Below, one piece after another: positions 23,775 to 33,227 of a DNA stretch of 64,000 nucleotides; position 1 is the stretch's first letter; each line of letters begins with the position of its first letter. This DNA is from Dechloromonas agitata is5 (GTDB lineage: Bacteria; Pseudomonadota; Gammaproteobacteria; Burkholderiales; Rhodocyclaceae), in assembly GCF_000519045.1 (NCBI RefSeq), contig NZ_KI912532.1, positions 2,595,867 to 2,659,866 on the forward strand, given 5' to 3'. The notes beneath the pieces were generated by a model. That model was not told where the DNA came from, searched no databases, and was given only the letters and a program-made list of their open reading frames with translations. The position numbers and the translations under genes are program-made.

Positions 23775-25664
23775 ATGGCTTTGTTTCAAATCGCCGAGCC
23801 GGGTGAATCGGCGGCACCGCACGAGCACAAGCTCGCCATCGGCATCGACCTCGGTACGACCAATTCCCTGGTTGCCACCGTCCGCAGCGGCCTGGCCGTC
23901 TGCCTGAACGACGAGCAGGGCCGCCCGTTGCTCCCGTCGGTGGTGCGCTACCACGCCGATGGCAGTACTGAAGTCGGTTACGACGCGCAGAAGAACCAGG
24001 CAGTCGATCCAAAGAACACCATCGTGTCCGTCAAGCGCTTCATGGGGCGGGGCACCAAGGACATCGCTCACATCGAATCGATGCCTTACGACTTTGTTGA
24101 AGCGACCGGCATGGTCAAGCTGAAGACCCATGCCGGCATCAAGAGTCCGGTCGAAACCTCGGCGGAAATTCTGAAAGCGCTCAAGGCGCGTGCCGAGGCG
24201 GCGCTGGGTGGCGATCTGGTCGGTGCAGTCATTACCGTGCCGGCCTACTTCGATGATGCGCAGCGCCAGGCAACCAAGGATGCCGCCCGCCTGGCCGGCC
24301 TGAATGTTCTCCGCCTGCTCAACGAGCCGACGGCTGCTGCCATCGCCTACGGCCTGGATAATGCCGCGGAAGGCGTTTATGCGGTGTATGACCTGGGGGG
24401 AGGGACGTTCGACATTTCCATCCTGAAGCTGACCAAGGGAGTGTTCGAGGTGATGTCCACCGGTGGCGATTCGGCGCTGGGCGGAGACGACTTCGACCAC
24501 CGCATCTATTGCTGGGTGATCGAGCAGGCCACTCCGCAGCCGTTGTCGCTGGAGGATTCGCGTCGCCTGATGATGCGCTGTCGCGAAGCCAAGGAGTTTC
24601 TCACCAACAATCCCGAAGCGCCGATTTCGCTGCGTTTGGCCAATGGCGAAATGATCGACGTCAAGCTGGATGTGGCGACCTTTGCCAGCATTACGCAGAC
24701 CCTCATTTCCAAGACGCTGCAACCCGTCAAGAAGGCCTTGCGCGATGCTGGCTTGCGGCCGGAAGACGTCAAGGGCGTCGTGATGGTCGGCGGTGCGACG
24801 CGCATGCCACAGGTGCAGAAGGCAGTTGGCGATTTCTTCCGCCAGGAGCCGCTGACCAACCTCGACCCGGACAAGGTGGTTGCGCTGGGCGCGGCGACGC
24901 AGGCCAATCTGCTGGCTGGCAACAAGACTGGCAAGGACGACTGGCTGCTGCTCGATGTCATTCCCCTGTCGCTTGGCCTGGAAACAATGGGCGGCCTGGT
25001 CGAAAAGGTCATTCCGCGCAACTCGACCATCCCGACCGCACGGGCGCAGGAATTCACGACCTTCAAGGACGGCCAGACGGCGATGGCCATCCATGTCGTG
25101 CAGGGCGAGCGTGAAATGGTGGCCGATTGCCGCTCGCTGGCCCGCTTCGAACTGCGCGGCATTCCCCCCATGGTGGCCGGCGCGGCACGCATTCGCGTCA
25201 CTTTCCAGGTCGATGCTGATGGCTTGCTGTCGGTTACGGCCCGCGAGCAGACCACCGGTGTCGAATCCAGCATTACGGTCAAGCCATCTTACGGTCTTTC
25301 CGATGACGAGATTGCCGGCATGCTGAAGGATTCCATGGAGCATGCCAAGGAAGATGCCGCAGCCCGTGCCCTGAAGGAGTCCCAGGTTGAGGCCGAGCGC
25401 ATGATCGAGGCAACCGAGGCGGCGCTGGCCGAGGATGCCCATCTACTGAGCGCGGAAGAAATTGCCAAAATCCGGGCGACTATCGCTAAATTGCGCGAAA
25501 CGGCCGCCGGCGACAACCGGCGACAAATCAATATTGCGATGGACGATCTTGGTTACGAAACCCAGGCCTTCGCCCATCGGCGCATGGATCAGAGCATCAA
25601 GAAAGTCCTGTCGGGCCGCAAGGTCGACGACATCAAAGTTGGCGAAGAAGGAGAACAAGCATGA
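23775..25664 (+). CDS. hscA: Hsp70-type chaperone HscA
   Basis: This 629-residue specialised Hsp70 has the nucleotide-binding start [15 protein letters not shown] near residue 22, [13 protein letters not shown] near 205 and a substrate domain ([14 protein letters not shown]) that binds the LPPVK motif of IscU. With HscB it drives cluster transfer from IscU. Start and spacing (three bases after hscB) are unambiguous. Confidence 0.97.
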   Translation: MALFQIAEPGESAAPHEHKLAIGIDLGTTNSLVATVRSGLAVCLNDEQGRPLLPSVVRYHADGSTEVGYDAQKNQAVDPKNTIVSVKRFMGRGTKDIAHIESMPYDFVEATGMVKLKTHAGIKSPVETSAEILKALKARAEAALGGDLVGAVITVPAYFDDAQRQATKDAARLAGLNVLRLLNEPTAAAIAYGLDNAAEGVYAVYDLGGGTFDISILKLTKGVFEVMSTGGDSALGGDDFDHRIYCWVIEQATPQPLSLEDSRRLMMRCREAKEFLTNNPEAPISLRLANGEMIDVKLDVATFASITQTLISKTLQPVKKALRDAGLRPEDVKGVVMVGGATRMPQVQKAVGDFFRQEPLTNLDPDKVVALGAATQANLLAGNKTGKDDWLLLDVIPLSLGLETMGGLVEKVIPRNSTIPTARAQEFTTFKDGQTAMAIHVVQGEREMVADCRSLARFELRGIPPMVAGAARIRVTFQVDADGLLSVTAREQTTGVESSITVKPSYGLSDDEIAGMLKDSMEHAKEDAAARALKESQVEAERMIEATEAALAEDAHLLSAEEIAKIRATIAKLRETAAGDNRRQINIAMDDLGYETQAFAHRRMDQSIKKVLSGRKVDDIKVGEEGEQA

Positions 25665-26005
25665 CGCAAATCATCGTGCTGCCGCATGTTGAATTGTGCC
25701 CGGAGGGGGCAGTGATCGAAGCTGAGCCCGGCAAGTCGATCTGCGAAAATCTGTTGGCCAACGACATCGAGCTTGATCACGCCTGTGAGATGTCCTGCGC
25801 CTGCACCACCTGTCACGTCATCGTGCGCGAGGGCTTCAATTCCCTGGAGCCGGCCGAGGATGCCGAGGAGGATCTACTCGACAAGGCCTGGGGTCTGGAG
25901 CCGAATTCCCGCCTGGGCTGTCAGGCCATCGTCGGTGGCACGCCGCTGACTGTCGAAATCCCCAAGTACAGCATCAACATGGCGAAGGAGGGCCACCGCA
26001 AATGA
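25661..26005 (+). CDS. fdx: Isc-type [2Fe-2S] ferredoxin
   Basis: This 114-residue adrenodoxin-type ferredoxin has ligands Cys42, Cys48 and Cys51 in [14 protein letters not shown] and a fourth in RLGCQAIV. It donates electrons to cluster assembly on IscU. The start overlaps the hscA stop by four bases. Confidence 0.97.
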   Translation: MTQIIVLPHVELCPEGAVIEAEPGKSICENLLANDIELDHACEMSCACTTCHVIVREGFNSLEPAEDAEEDLLDKAWGLEPNSRLGCQAIVGGTPLTVEIPKYSINMAKEGHRK

Positions 26006-26196
26006 AATGGACCGACATCAACGACATCGCCATCGAATTGGCCGATGCCCATCCCGATAAGGATCCGCTGACCGTCAATTTCGTCGACCTGCGCGACTGG
26101 GTCATGGCGCTGCCCGGCTTCAATGACGATCCGAAGCACTGCGGCGAAAAGATCCTCGAAGCCATACAGCAGGCCTGGATCGATGAGGTGTCTTGA
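26002..26196 (+). CDS. iscX: Fe-S assembly protein IscX
   Basis: This 64-residue acidic protein ([20 protein letters not shown], then LRDWVMALPGFND) matches IscX, a small IscS-binding regulator and possible iron adaptor. It overlaps fdx by four bases and is the last gene of the operon. Confidence 0.96.
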   Translation: MKWTDINDIAIELADAHPDKDPLTVNFVDLRDWVMALPGFNDDPKHCGEKILEAIQQAWIDEVS

Positions 26197-26230
26197 GGTT
26201 GCTCGTACGAGAATTCAGTGAATTCACTAT

Positions 26231-26265
26231 AAAAATGCCCTGCTGCAGAGCAGGGTATTTTTGTT
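26231..26265. terminator. Terminator of the isc operon
   Basis: CCCTGCT pairs with AGCAGGG, extended by A-rich and T-rich flanks (AAAAATG/TATTTTT) and followed by more T. It works on both strands and also separates the T6SS cassette on the minus strand. Confidence 0.9.
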
Positions 26266-26310
26266 TTTAGGGCTTGGGGCTTTTCTGACCTCACCGCGCA
26301 TGGCGAGGTT

Positions 26311-26883
26311 TCATTGTTGCCCCTTGCACTGCTTCAACAATTTCCGGGCCTCGGGAATCGTTTCAATTCGGTTGGGATTTCCAACGCACAACCCATGCTG
26401 CCGAAGGGAAACAACGCTTCCTTCTGCCAGGGAGCGTACCGTACTCTCACCGGCAAAGCGTCGATAGGCCGACTCGATGGCAGCCTGGGCCAGATCGGTG
26501 CGCAAGCGGGCTGCTTCGCCATCCTCAAAGCGATAGGGGCGGGAGGCGTCATGAATCTCCAGTCGCGGCAATTTCCCATTCGGCAAAGCACTCTCTGCCT
26601 GCGCCCCGGTGGCGACCAGGGTCTTGTAATCCCAACCAGCGAGTGAGACGGCGTTGGGCAACACGGAACGGGTTTCATGCCACTGCTGCAGGGTGTCGGC
26701 AGCTTCGGTGGCGTGATTGCTGTGGAAACGGATGGTTGGCTGGGCCACCACGGGCAACTCGGTCTCCCGGTCGAAGAGGACCACCCGATGCCGGGCATGG
26801 GGGGCATCGTCCCCGGCCACAGCCGACTGATCGTGCTCGAAACGGAAGGACAGGCCTTCTTCGGCGAGCAGGCGGCGGAGGAA
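26311..26883 (-). pseudogene. Internal fragment of a vgrG gene
   Basis: About 165 codons match residues 160-320 of the intact VgrG encoded at 29654-32443 (FLRRLLAEEGLSFRFEHDQS, then SLAGWDYKTLVATGAQAESA, ending in SLRQHGL). Neither the start nor the gp5-like end of VgrG is present, and sequence on both sides is unrelated. It is a scar of a vgrG lost by recombination or the end of a moved cassette. Confidence 0.85.
26391..26664. repeat. Direct repeat, left copy (vgrG fragment)
   Basis: This stretch is about 96 percent identical by eye (roughly ten differences) to 31462-31735, in the same orientation 5071 bases away. The two copies flank the effector-immunity cassette. Confidence 0.85.
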
Positions 26884-26944
26884 CGGGGTAGAAACTGAAA
26901 TGCTACGGTAGGCCGGAAATTTTGCCAAAAATTGAAATTTATGA

Positions 26945-27247
26945 CTAAGCGCCGGTCGCCTTGTTGGCATCGTCATACAGGTCCATGGCCTGCTCTTTCG
27001 CATATTGGCCGGCTGCAATCGGTAGCAGATAGACCACTCCAAAAAAAGCAATATCGTTCCATGCAAGCTTGGTCAGTATCAAAGTGGGCGAGTAGATGCT
27101 TCCGCCAGAGAACACTGCCGTGATGAACGCAGTCAGCGGGAAGACCAGCACACCGATCAGTGCCGCCGCGTGAATCGCATTGGCGACTGACATGAGACCG
27201 TCGGCGAATTTTTCTTTGGATTTAGGCGAACGATGGGCAAGTTTCAT
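26945..27247 (-). CDS. Small membrane protein at the end of the T6SS effector cassette
   Basis: This 100-residue protein has two likely membrane segments (AALIGVLVFPLTAFITAVF and IAFFGVVYLLPIAAGQYA). GAGG precedes the ATG. It follows the Imm71/72-like gene by ten bases, so it belongs to the vgrG-effector-immunity operon. It could be a second immunity protein or a membrane partner of the toxin. No family was recognised. Confidence 0.65.
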   Translation of the reverse strand: MKLAHRSPKSKEKFADGLMSVANAIHAAALIGVLVFPLTAFITAVFSGGSIYSPTLILTKLAWNDIAFFGVVYLLPIAAGQYAKEQAMDLYDDANKATGA

Positions 27248-27257
27248 GAAAGCGACC

Positions 27258-28199
27258 TCACAGTTTCGGTGCCGACTGATCAGGCGACCACTGCCAGAAG
27301 GTGAGGCCGTAATCGCCGCCGACTGACGGCATGTTGTCGCCCGCCTTGAAGTAACGGCGGGAGCCTGATTGTGCCGGGGTGAACCACCAGCCGGTTTCGG
27401 GGCAGGGGAAACCGGCGGGGACGTTGGGGCGGCGTGTTTCTTCCGTAGCATCGGTGGTGGAGCCTCCGCCACTGTCAGCGATGCGTTCGACCAGGGTCCA
27501 CAGCGTTGGCGCTTTTGAGATGTACTGCAGACGCTTGGTGTCATAGCCGATTTTGGCGTTAACAGCCTCTTCGCCCTTGACCAGAAACTGGGCCGCACTG
27601 TCATCGGCAGTGGGCAGGTAGATGCCGGTTTGCGGCACGGGATCATCTGTCTTCACCGTGACAGATGGGTTCAGCCGGTAAATTGGCCATGACGGTGGCG
27701 GATTGAGCGGGCCGCGGCCGCGGTCCCAATAATTGGTGGTTAGTGAAGTGGGATTCCAACTGGCATTGTAGGTGTGATACATATTGCTGGCGTAGTGACT
27801 GGCGCGGGAACTGGTTTCGCCATATGTTGCCAGCGCAGTGGGTATCACTTCATTCATCCACCCATCCCAATAATCGCGTACGCCGCGCATATCGTTTTCT
27901 ACACCAATCGAAGCGCTGATCCCGGAGGCGTCGCCCCGTTTCATTTTGAGGTAACCGTTCTCAAGCGAGAGCATGGTATTGCGAAAGTTGGGCAACACCG
28001 TCTGCCCCCAGGCCGAATCAGGCTGATACGGCAATGCACGCTTACGGTAATCATGCGGCAGGTGGTGCATGAACTTGTCGTAGCAGGCCTCAACGTGATC
28101 GAGCATTTCGCGCCAGGCCTTGTACATTTCCTCGTAGTATTCGAGCGAACTGTAGCGTTCGAGAAGATAGATTTCCTGCGGGTTCAGCGGGGTCGGCAT
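27258..28199 (-). CDS. Immunity protein of the Imm71/Imm72 type
   Basis: This 313-residue protein has a C-terminal block RPNVPAGFPCPETGWWFTPA, SRRYFKAGDNMP and YGLTFWQWSPDQ that resembles the large immunity proteins grouped as Imm71/Imm72 in polymorphic toxin surveys. The N-terminus is helical (LLERYSSLEYYEEMYKAW). It starts five bases after the toxin gene stop, as expected for a cognate antidote that protects the producer and its kin. The family assignment is from memory of the motif and not verified by search. Confidence 0.7.
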   Translation of the reverse strand: MPTPLNPQEIYLLERYSSLEYYEEMYKAWREMLDHVEACYDKFMHHLPHDYRKRALPYQPDSAWGQTVLPNFRNTMLSLENGYLKMKRGDASGISASIGVENDMRGVRDYWDGWMNEVIPTALATYGETSSRASHYASNMYHTYNASWNPTSLTTNYWDRGRGPLNPPPSWPIYRLNPSVTVKTDDPVPQTGIYLPTADDSAAQFLVKGEEAVNAKIGYDTKRLQYISKAPTLWTLVERIADSGGGSTTDATEETRRPNVPAGFPCPETGWWFTPAQSGSRRYFKAGDNMPSVGGDYGLTFWQWSPDQSAPKL

Positions 28200-28204
28200 G
28201 TGGC

Positions 28205-29644
28205 TTATTTCCAGTTGTTGGTCAGTTTCGGCAGACCGAGGAATTGGTCGGTTTCGCCAGTGAAATCAGTGTAGCCCCAGTTGGTTGGCTGACGTTTGCC
28301 GACGATGCCCTTGTCGAGGTCGGCGGGGTCGATGACGATCTGCGTACCGCCGCCTTCAAGGGTGTAATGTGTGCTTTCCAGTTTCTGGCTGGCTGCCTTG
28401 CCTTCCCAGGCGCGCAGGCCGGACGGGGGGACGGTGTAGGTGACATATTCACCATTGCGGTTCCAGTAGCGCCAGACGGCGAAGCGGCGTCGCCAGTCAG
28501 CTTTGTCCTTGATGGACAGGAATTCTGCCTCGCGCAACCAGCAGATACTGTTGTCGGCGCTGTCCGGGGCCACCACGCGGTATAGCTTTTCACCCGGAGT
28601 GAGGGTGATCGGGGCGGCATCGTGAAAGGTCTTAAAAGCTTCATGAAGCGGCGACCTGGTTCCATCCGGATTGCGTGGCGGATTCAGGCTGGGCCAACCC
28701 GCCTTGTGAGGGGGGGTTTCCATCGACTCATACTTCAACTCCTTCTTCCCCCCATCCACCCAATCCGGTTTCCCTTTGCCCAATTCATCGATTTCATCGG
28801 CAAGCTGCGGGCGGCGATAGGCGTGAGGGTTGAGGGCGTTGGTCGTGGCGCGATAGTTCATGTCGCCCTCGACTTCAAGCCGTCGGGCCAGTTTATCCAG
28901 CCAGCCCTGAACAGGGCCGAGAATCCTGGCAAACTGACGGTTGGCTTCGCGCCGGATTTCCTTGACCATTTTGAGTAACTGACCGGCCTTGGTCTGCAGG
29001 GCCTCATTGCCCCATTTCTTGATGAAATCGACCAGCCCCTCCAGCGCTTTGATACCTTCGTCGAAGGCCTTGGTCAGCGCTGAGGCGTTTAATTGCCCTT
29101 TCAGTTCCCGAACCTTGTTCGCCAAGTATTTGTAGACGTTGTCGATTTTCAGGAAGGCCAGTGTCTTGCGCACGGCCGGGTCGGCCAAGTGCTGGTTTAG
29201 CTTGGTTATACCTGCCTCGACCTGGGGTTTCATGGCCTTCCATAGATCGCTATCCAGTGTCTTGGCGGTACCCTTCAACGCATATTTTCGGGCATAGTTG
29301 AAAGGAATTTTCAGGCAGCCCTTGGCCAGCGAGCCGAGGCAGGGGAAGAGCCCGATCAGCGTCAGGACGAGGGCCAGCCAGGCGAAAGCGTTGCTGGTGT
29401 CCTGTTTGATCTTGCCGCAGTTGGCGGTGATGTCACGGATGTCACAAATCTGATCGACGAACGGAATCATCGAAATGATCGTTCCGGTGACGACTTGGGC
29501 CGTGCTCTGCTCTTCGGCGAAATCGCCTTGCAGGACAATCCACATCCATTCAGCTGCAGCGGCCATGTCCTGCTTGGCGCTGTCGATCCATCGAGCAGGC
29601 GCAGCCTTGTACCACGCCAATGCATTGGTGAATTCATCCCACAT
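28205..29644 (-). CDS. T6SS effector delivered by the upstream VgrG
   Basis: This 479-residue protein starts nine bases after the vgrG stop. The N-terminal part (WIVLQGDFAEEQSTAQVV, MIPFVDQICDIRDITANCG, then a hydrophobic stretch AFAWLALVLTLIGLFPCLGS) is a recurring N-domain of T6SS and other polymorphic toxins. The middle is coiled. The C-terminal toxin domain (about residues 345-479: EKLYRVVAPDSADN, GEYVTYTVPPSG, GGGTQIVIDPADLDKG) has strands with Arg, Thr and acidic residues that could fit an ADP-ribosyltransferase fold, but this was not proven. The adjacent Imm71/72-like gene supports the toxin call. Confidence 0.7.
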   Translation of the reverse strand: MWDEFTNALAWYKAAPARWIDSAKQDMAAAAEWMWIVLQGDFAEEQSTAQVVTGTIISMIPFVDQICDIRDITANCGKIKQDTSNAFAWLALVLTLIGLFPCLGSLAKGCLKIPFNYARKYALKGTAKTLDSDLWKAMKPQVEAGITKLNQHLADPAVRKTLAFLKIDNVYKYLANKVRELKGQLNASALTKAFDEGIKALEGLVDFIKKWGNEALQTKAGQLLKMVKEIRREANRQFARILGPVQGWLDKLARRLEVEGDMNYRATTNALNPHAYRRPQLADEIDELGKGKPDWVDGGKKELKYESMETPPHKAGWPSLNPPRNPDGTRSPLHEAFKTFHDAAPITLTPGEKLYRVVAPDSADNSICWLREAEFLSIKDKADWRRRFAVWRYWNRNGEYVTYTVPPSGLRAWEGKAASQKLESTHYTLEGGGTQIVIDPADLDKGIVGKRQPTNWGYTDFTGETDQFLGLPKLTNNWK

Positions 29645-29653
29645 GGCTTGTTC

Positions 29654-32443
29654 TCAAGTTTTCTTGCTGTTGGCGGCTGCTACCGCAGTGGCGAGTGCAT
29701 CCCAAGGCTTCTCGGCTTGCGGCGTACGCGGTTCGTACTCGACGTGTTTCGCCGCTTTCGGCACGTTCTCGTGCCGGGCAAAGCCACTGCTGTCGAGGTT
29801 GCCCCCGATGATCGACCCGTCTTCGAAATGAATCTTGTAGCCCTGGCCGGCAAATGCAGCCCCATCGGCATCCAGATGCGAAACTTCAATCCAGTTCGGG
29901 GCTTTGTCGACCTTCCCCTCCGGCAACCCTTCCAACCCTGCCGCCCCGTTCCCTGGCCCCAAGAAAGCACTCCCACTCCCCTTGACCGAGAAACTCCCCG
30001 GGCAAGCAAAGGTGATGTTCTGCCCGTCGAGAGTGACGGACGATTGCCCGGCCTGTAGCACGATCTTCTCCCTGGCCAGGATGTGGATCTCGTCGTTGGA
30101 ACTGGTCACCGTGATCGACTGATCGGCCAGAATCTCCAACTGATCGGTATGGGCCTGGAGGGTGTGGCTTCCCGCTTGGGCGATGCTCTTGATACCGCCG
30201 GAATGACTGAACCAGCTGGCACCTTCACCGACCGCCGCCGAAAACGTATGCGCACTGGCGACATGCCAATCCTGCTGCACGGTGGCATGCAGGCTGGCCC
30301 CGGCGAAGAGCAGGGTGGAAGCGGGGGACGAGAAGCCGATATCGCCCGGCGCCTCATTGACGATGAAGGGCTGGGCGAAACGCTCGGTCGGCTCGCCCCA
30401 TTCCCGGCTGCCCGGCTGGGCTTTCCTGGCTTCCTGGCCACCGACGCTGCCGGTGAATTTGCCCTCCTGTTGGGGATCGATCGCCTGGATGAAGCGCTCC
30501 TGTGCCGCATTCGCCTTCAGTGGCAAGGCACTCTGAGCCTGGGCGGCATCGGACAAAGCCTTTGCCGTTTCCCGGGCAGCCTTCAGTTGCGCAACCGTCT
30601 CAGCCACATCCATCTGCGTGCTCTGCGCATTCGGGCGCGCCGTCGCCGAAATCAGGATGCCCTCGCCGGCGCGGATGGCCAACCAGCCATCGGTCCGCAG
30701 TTCGAAACCGCTGCCGCGCCAGGCGCCCCGGGTTGCCGATTCCGGCGCCTGATGGATCAAGTGTCCCAGGCCAAGCTGGCTCGCATTCTCACTGCTCGCC
30801 AGACGGGTACGTAGCTGGCCGGGCGCATCGTCGATCAGCCATTGGTTGAATCCCGCCTCATGGTTATGGCTCATCCAACCGGAAATCACGCCGGGATGAT
30901 TCGCTCCGGCCTCATGCCCGGCCGAGAACGGGGGCAAGTCAGCCCCGTTATAAACCTGGCCGATGACGATAGGGCGATCGATATCGCCATCCAGAAAATC
31001 CACCAGCACCTCGGTACCCACCCGGGGCAGGAAATGCCCGCCCCAATCCGGTCCGGCCAGCCATTCGGCAACGCGGACCCAGGTGCCGGATTGATCGTTG
31101 CCGGGTGCATTGCCCGTCTTGCCGGCAGTGCGTCCGGCCGGGCCGGTTTCAGACAAGCCACCGGCCAGGGGAGACGCACCGCGCTGCCAGGGGAACTGGA
31201 TGCGGATGCGATGATCCCGATCGGTGGTTAGCACCTGATCGGCCAGCCCGACAACGTGCGCCACCTGCGCCCGCGCCACGGGTTTGGGCAAGGCGCCGGC
31301 CACGACAGGCTGGGTGGCTGGCTGCGCCAGGCAGGTGTTCTGGTACGTCCCGCGCTCGACGTTGCTCGATCCCAACAGATCGGCTGCCTGGGCTCCCAGA
31401 TTGTTGGCGGCGGCATGGTTGACGGCCAATATCTTGAAACAGGCGGCGTCTCCGGTATACAACCCATGCTGGCGAAGGGAAACAACGCTCCCTTCTGCCA
31501 GGGAGCGTACCGTACTCTCGCCGGCAAAGCGTCGATAGGCCGACTCGATGGCAGCCAGGGCCAGATCGGTGCGCAAGCGGGCTGCTTCGCCATCCTCAAA
31601 GCGATAGGGGCGGGAGGCGTCATGGATATCCAGTCGCGGCAATTTCCCATTCGGCAAAGCACTCTCTGCCTGCGCCCCGGTGGCGACCAGGGTCTTGTAA
31701 TCCCAGCCAGCGAGCGAGACGGCATTGGGCAGCACCTGGCGGGTTTCCTGCCACGCCTGGACTGTATCGCTCGCCTCGGTGGCGTTCCGGCGGTGGAAAC
31801 GCAATTCGGCCTGCCGCCCGGCCGGCCACTCGCTGTCACGGTCGATCAGGATCAATTGATGTCGGGCATGCGTTTTGTCATCGCCGGCACAGGCTGACTG
31901 GTCGTGCTCGAAACGGAAGGAAAGTCCTTCCTCGGCCAGCAGGCGACGGAGGAAGTCAAAGTCGGTTTCCCGGTATTGCGTGGCGATGCTATGGGTGCGC
32001 AAGCGCTGGGTGACCTGGTTTGACCACTGTGCTTCGGGGTAATCGGCGAGGATCTGGCCGGCAATGTCGATCACCGTCTTGTCCTGAAACAAATAGCAGT
32101 CGCGGCGTTGGGTGAGGAAGGCCAGGAAGGACTCCATGACCAGCCGATAGCGGGCCAGACCGCCGTCGGCTCCTAGTTGCATGGCTTGCGTCACGTAACC
32201 GTGCCAGGAGCGTTTGCTGCCATCGGCCTGTAGCAGGCGCAGGGTGATTTCTTCACCGAGCAGGGGGTTGAGGTCGAAATGTGCATTGGTCGAGATGCAA
32301 TCGATCTCGAAGCGGAACGATTCGGATATTGCCTCGCGGCCGGTGAAACGTTCGACGAGCAGGGCAGCGTCGGGGAGCGCTGTCTTGAGTTCGATCAGGC
32401 GGGCATGCTGATTGAACAGCGTATCGAGCAGGGAGGGCTGCAT
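29654..32443 (-). CDS. vgrG: T6SS spike protein VgrG (copy 1)
   Basis: This 929-residue trimeric spike has the gp27-like base (residues 1-380, ELKTALPDAALLVERFTGRE, FDFLRRLLAEEGLSFRFEHD), the gp5 OB-fold (DRDHRIRIQFPWQRG, RVGTEVLVDFLDGDIDRPIV) and a DUF2345 beta-helix near 620-800. A C-terminal extension (FAGQGYKIHFEDGSIIGG onwards) resembles the transthyretin-like adaptor domains that load effectors. It follows tssL by ten bases and precedes its effector by nine. Confidence 0.96.
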   Translation of the reverse strand: MQPSLLDTLFNQHARLIELKTALPDAALLVERFTGREAISESFRFEIDCISTNAHFDLNPLLGEEITLRLLQADGSKRSWHGYVTQAMQLGADGGLARYRLVMESFLAFLTQRRDCYLFQDKTVIDIAGQILADYPEAQWSNQVTQRLRTHSIATQYRETDFDFLRRLLAEEGLSFRFEHDQSACAGDDKTHARHQLILIDRDSEWPAGRQAELRFHRRNATEASDTVQAWQETRQVLPNAVSLAGWDYKTLVATGAQAESALPNGKLPRLDIHDASRPYRFEDGEAARLRTDLALAAIESAYRRFAGESTVRSLAEGSVVSLRQHGLYTGDAACFKILAVNHAAANNLGAQAADLLGSSNVERGTYQNTCLAQPATQPVVAGALPKPVARAQVAHVVGLADQVLTTDRDHRIRIQFPWQRGASPLAGGLSETGPAGRTAGKTGNAPGNDQSGTWVRVAEWLAGPDWGGHFLPRVGTEVLVDFLDGDIDRPIVIGQVYNGADLPPFSAGHEAGANHPGVISGWMSHNHEAGFNQWLIDDAPGQLRTRLASSENASQLGLGHLIHQAPESATRGAWRGSGFELRTDGWLAIRAGEGILISATARPNAQSTQMDVAETVAQLKAARETAKALSDAAQAQSALPLKANAAQERFIQAIDPQQEGKFTGSVGGQEARKAQPGSREWGEPTERFAQPFIVNEAPGDIGFSSPASTLLFAGASLHATVQQDWHVASAHTFSAAVGEGASWFSHSGGIKSIAQAGSHTLQAHTDQLEILADQSITVTSSNDEIHILAREKIVLQAGQSSVTLDGQNITFACPGSFSVKGSGSAFLGPGNGAAGLEGLPEGKVDKAPNWIEVSHLDADGAAFAGQGYKIHFEDGSIIGGNLDSSGFARHENVPKAAKHVEYEPRTPQAEKPWDALATAVAAANSKKT
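31462..31735. repeat. Direct repeat, right copy (inside intact vgrG)
   Basis: This is the partner of 26391-26664. The higher similarity of this block compared with its surroundings suggests recent duplication or gene conversion. Confidence 0.85.
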
Positions 32444-32453
32444 AGTGGGCCGG

Positions 32454-33227
32454 TCAGGGCAGCGTGATGGTCAGGGTTGGGGCGCGTGGCGCCAACTGAA
32501 CGATGTTCTGGAAGGGGGACAGGGTTTGCTGGACGGCGCTGCCACCATGCCAATCCAACCCGACGTAGGCGAGCAGGCCGAGCAGGGCGAGGAGCGAGCC
32601 GATGACCCACAACGGAATATCGCGCTTAATGGCATTGGAGATGCTGTCCGGTGCTGACCAGTGCGGCGCAAAAAGGGCTGGCTTGCCCTTGATGTGGGCA
32701 ATTTGCTCACCAAGTTGCTGGGTCACGTATTTCAGTTTTTCCGGCCCTTCCAGCAGATAACGCCCTTTGAAGCCGATCAGCAGGCACATGTGGAAGACTT
32801 CCAGTGCGTTGATACGGCTGGCGCCCCCGTTCCGGGCCGTTTCGAGCTTGTCGAAGAAATGTTCGCCAGCCAGTTGGTCGCCGAACAGGAGCAGTTGCAG
32901 CGGGCGGCGCTCCCAGTTGTCCCGGATGTTCATTTGCGAGGAGAGTACGGCCTCGTCGATGGCGGCACAGAAGGCGTACTTGGCGTCGAATATATCCTCG
33001 GCACTGAAATGGTTCTTCTGGGCTGCCCGCTCGAATTGCTCCAGGAACTTCTGGATATGGCGGGAAAACTCTTCAGTGTCTTTCGGCACGCTGCGCTGCT
33101 TGAGCAGGGTCAGCATGTAAAAGCCGTCATAGAGGAGATCAACCAGGCTTCTCGCCGGGCGATCGGCAGACGAGTCTTCGGGGCGGTTGCCGGGGGCAAT
33201 CGAAAAAAGGCTGGGGGCTGTGGTCAT
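32454..33227 (-). CDS. tssL: T6SS inner-membrane protein TssL (DotU/IcmH)
   Basis: This 257-residue protein has a cytoplasmic hook domain (DLLYDGFYMLTLLKQRS, AAIDEAVLSSQMN, FHMCLLIGFKGRYLL) and one membrane segment near the end (LWVIGSLLALLGLLAYVGL), the TssL layout. It joins TssM and TssJ in the envelope complex and contacts TssK. ATG overlaps the tssK stop. No peptidoglycan-binding extension is present. tssM, its usual neighbour, is missing here. Confidence 0.94.
   Translation of the reverse strand: MTTAPSLFSIAPGNRPEDSSADRPARSLVDLLYDGFYMLTLLKQRSVPKDTEEFSRHIQKFLEQFERAAQKNHFSAEDIFDAKYAFCAAIDEAVLSSQMNIRDNWERRPLQLLLFGDQLAGEHFFDKLETARNGGASRINALEVFHMCLLIGFKGRYLLEGPEKLKYVTQQLGEQIAHIKGKPALFAPHWSAPDSISNAIKRDIPLWVIGSLLALLGLLAYVGLDWHGGSAVQQTLSPFQNIVQLAPRAPTLTITLP

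Noticed and set aside
23211-25442. A 743-codon frame opposite hscB-hscA
   Set aside because: It is antisense to two certain genes and lacks family features.
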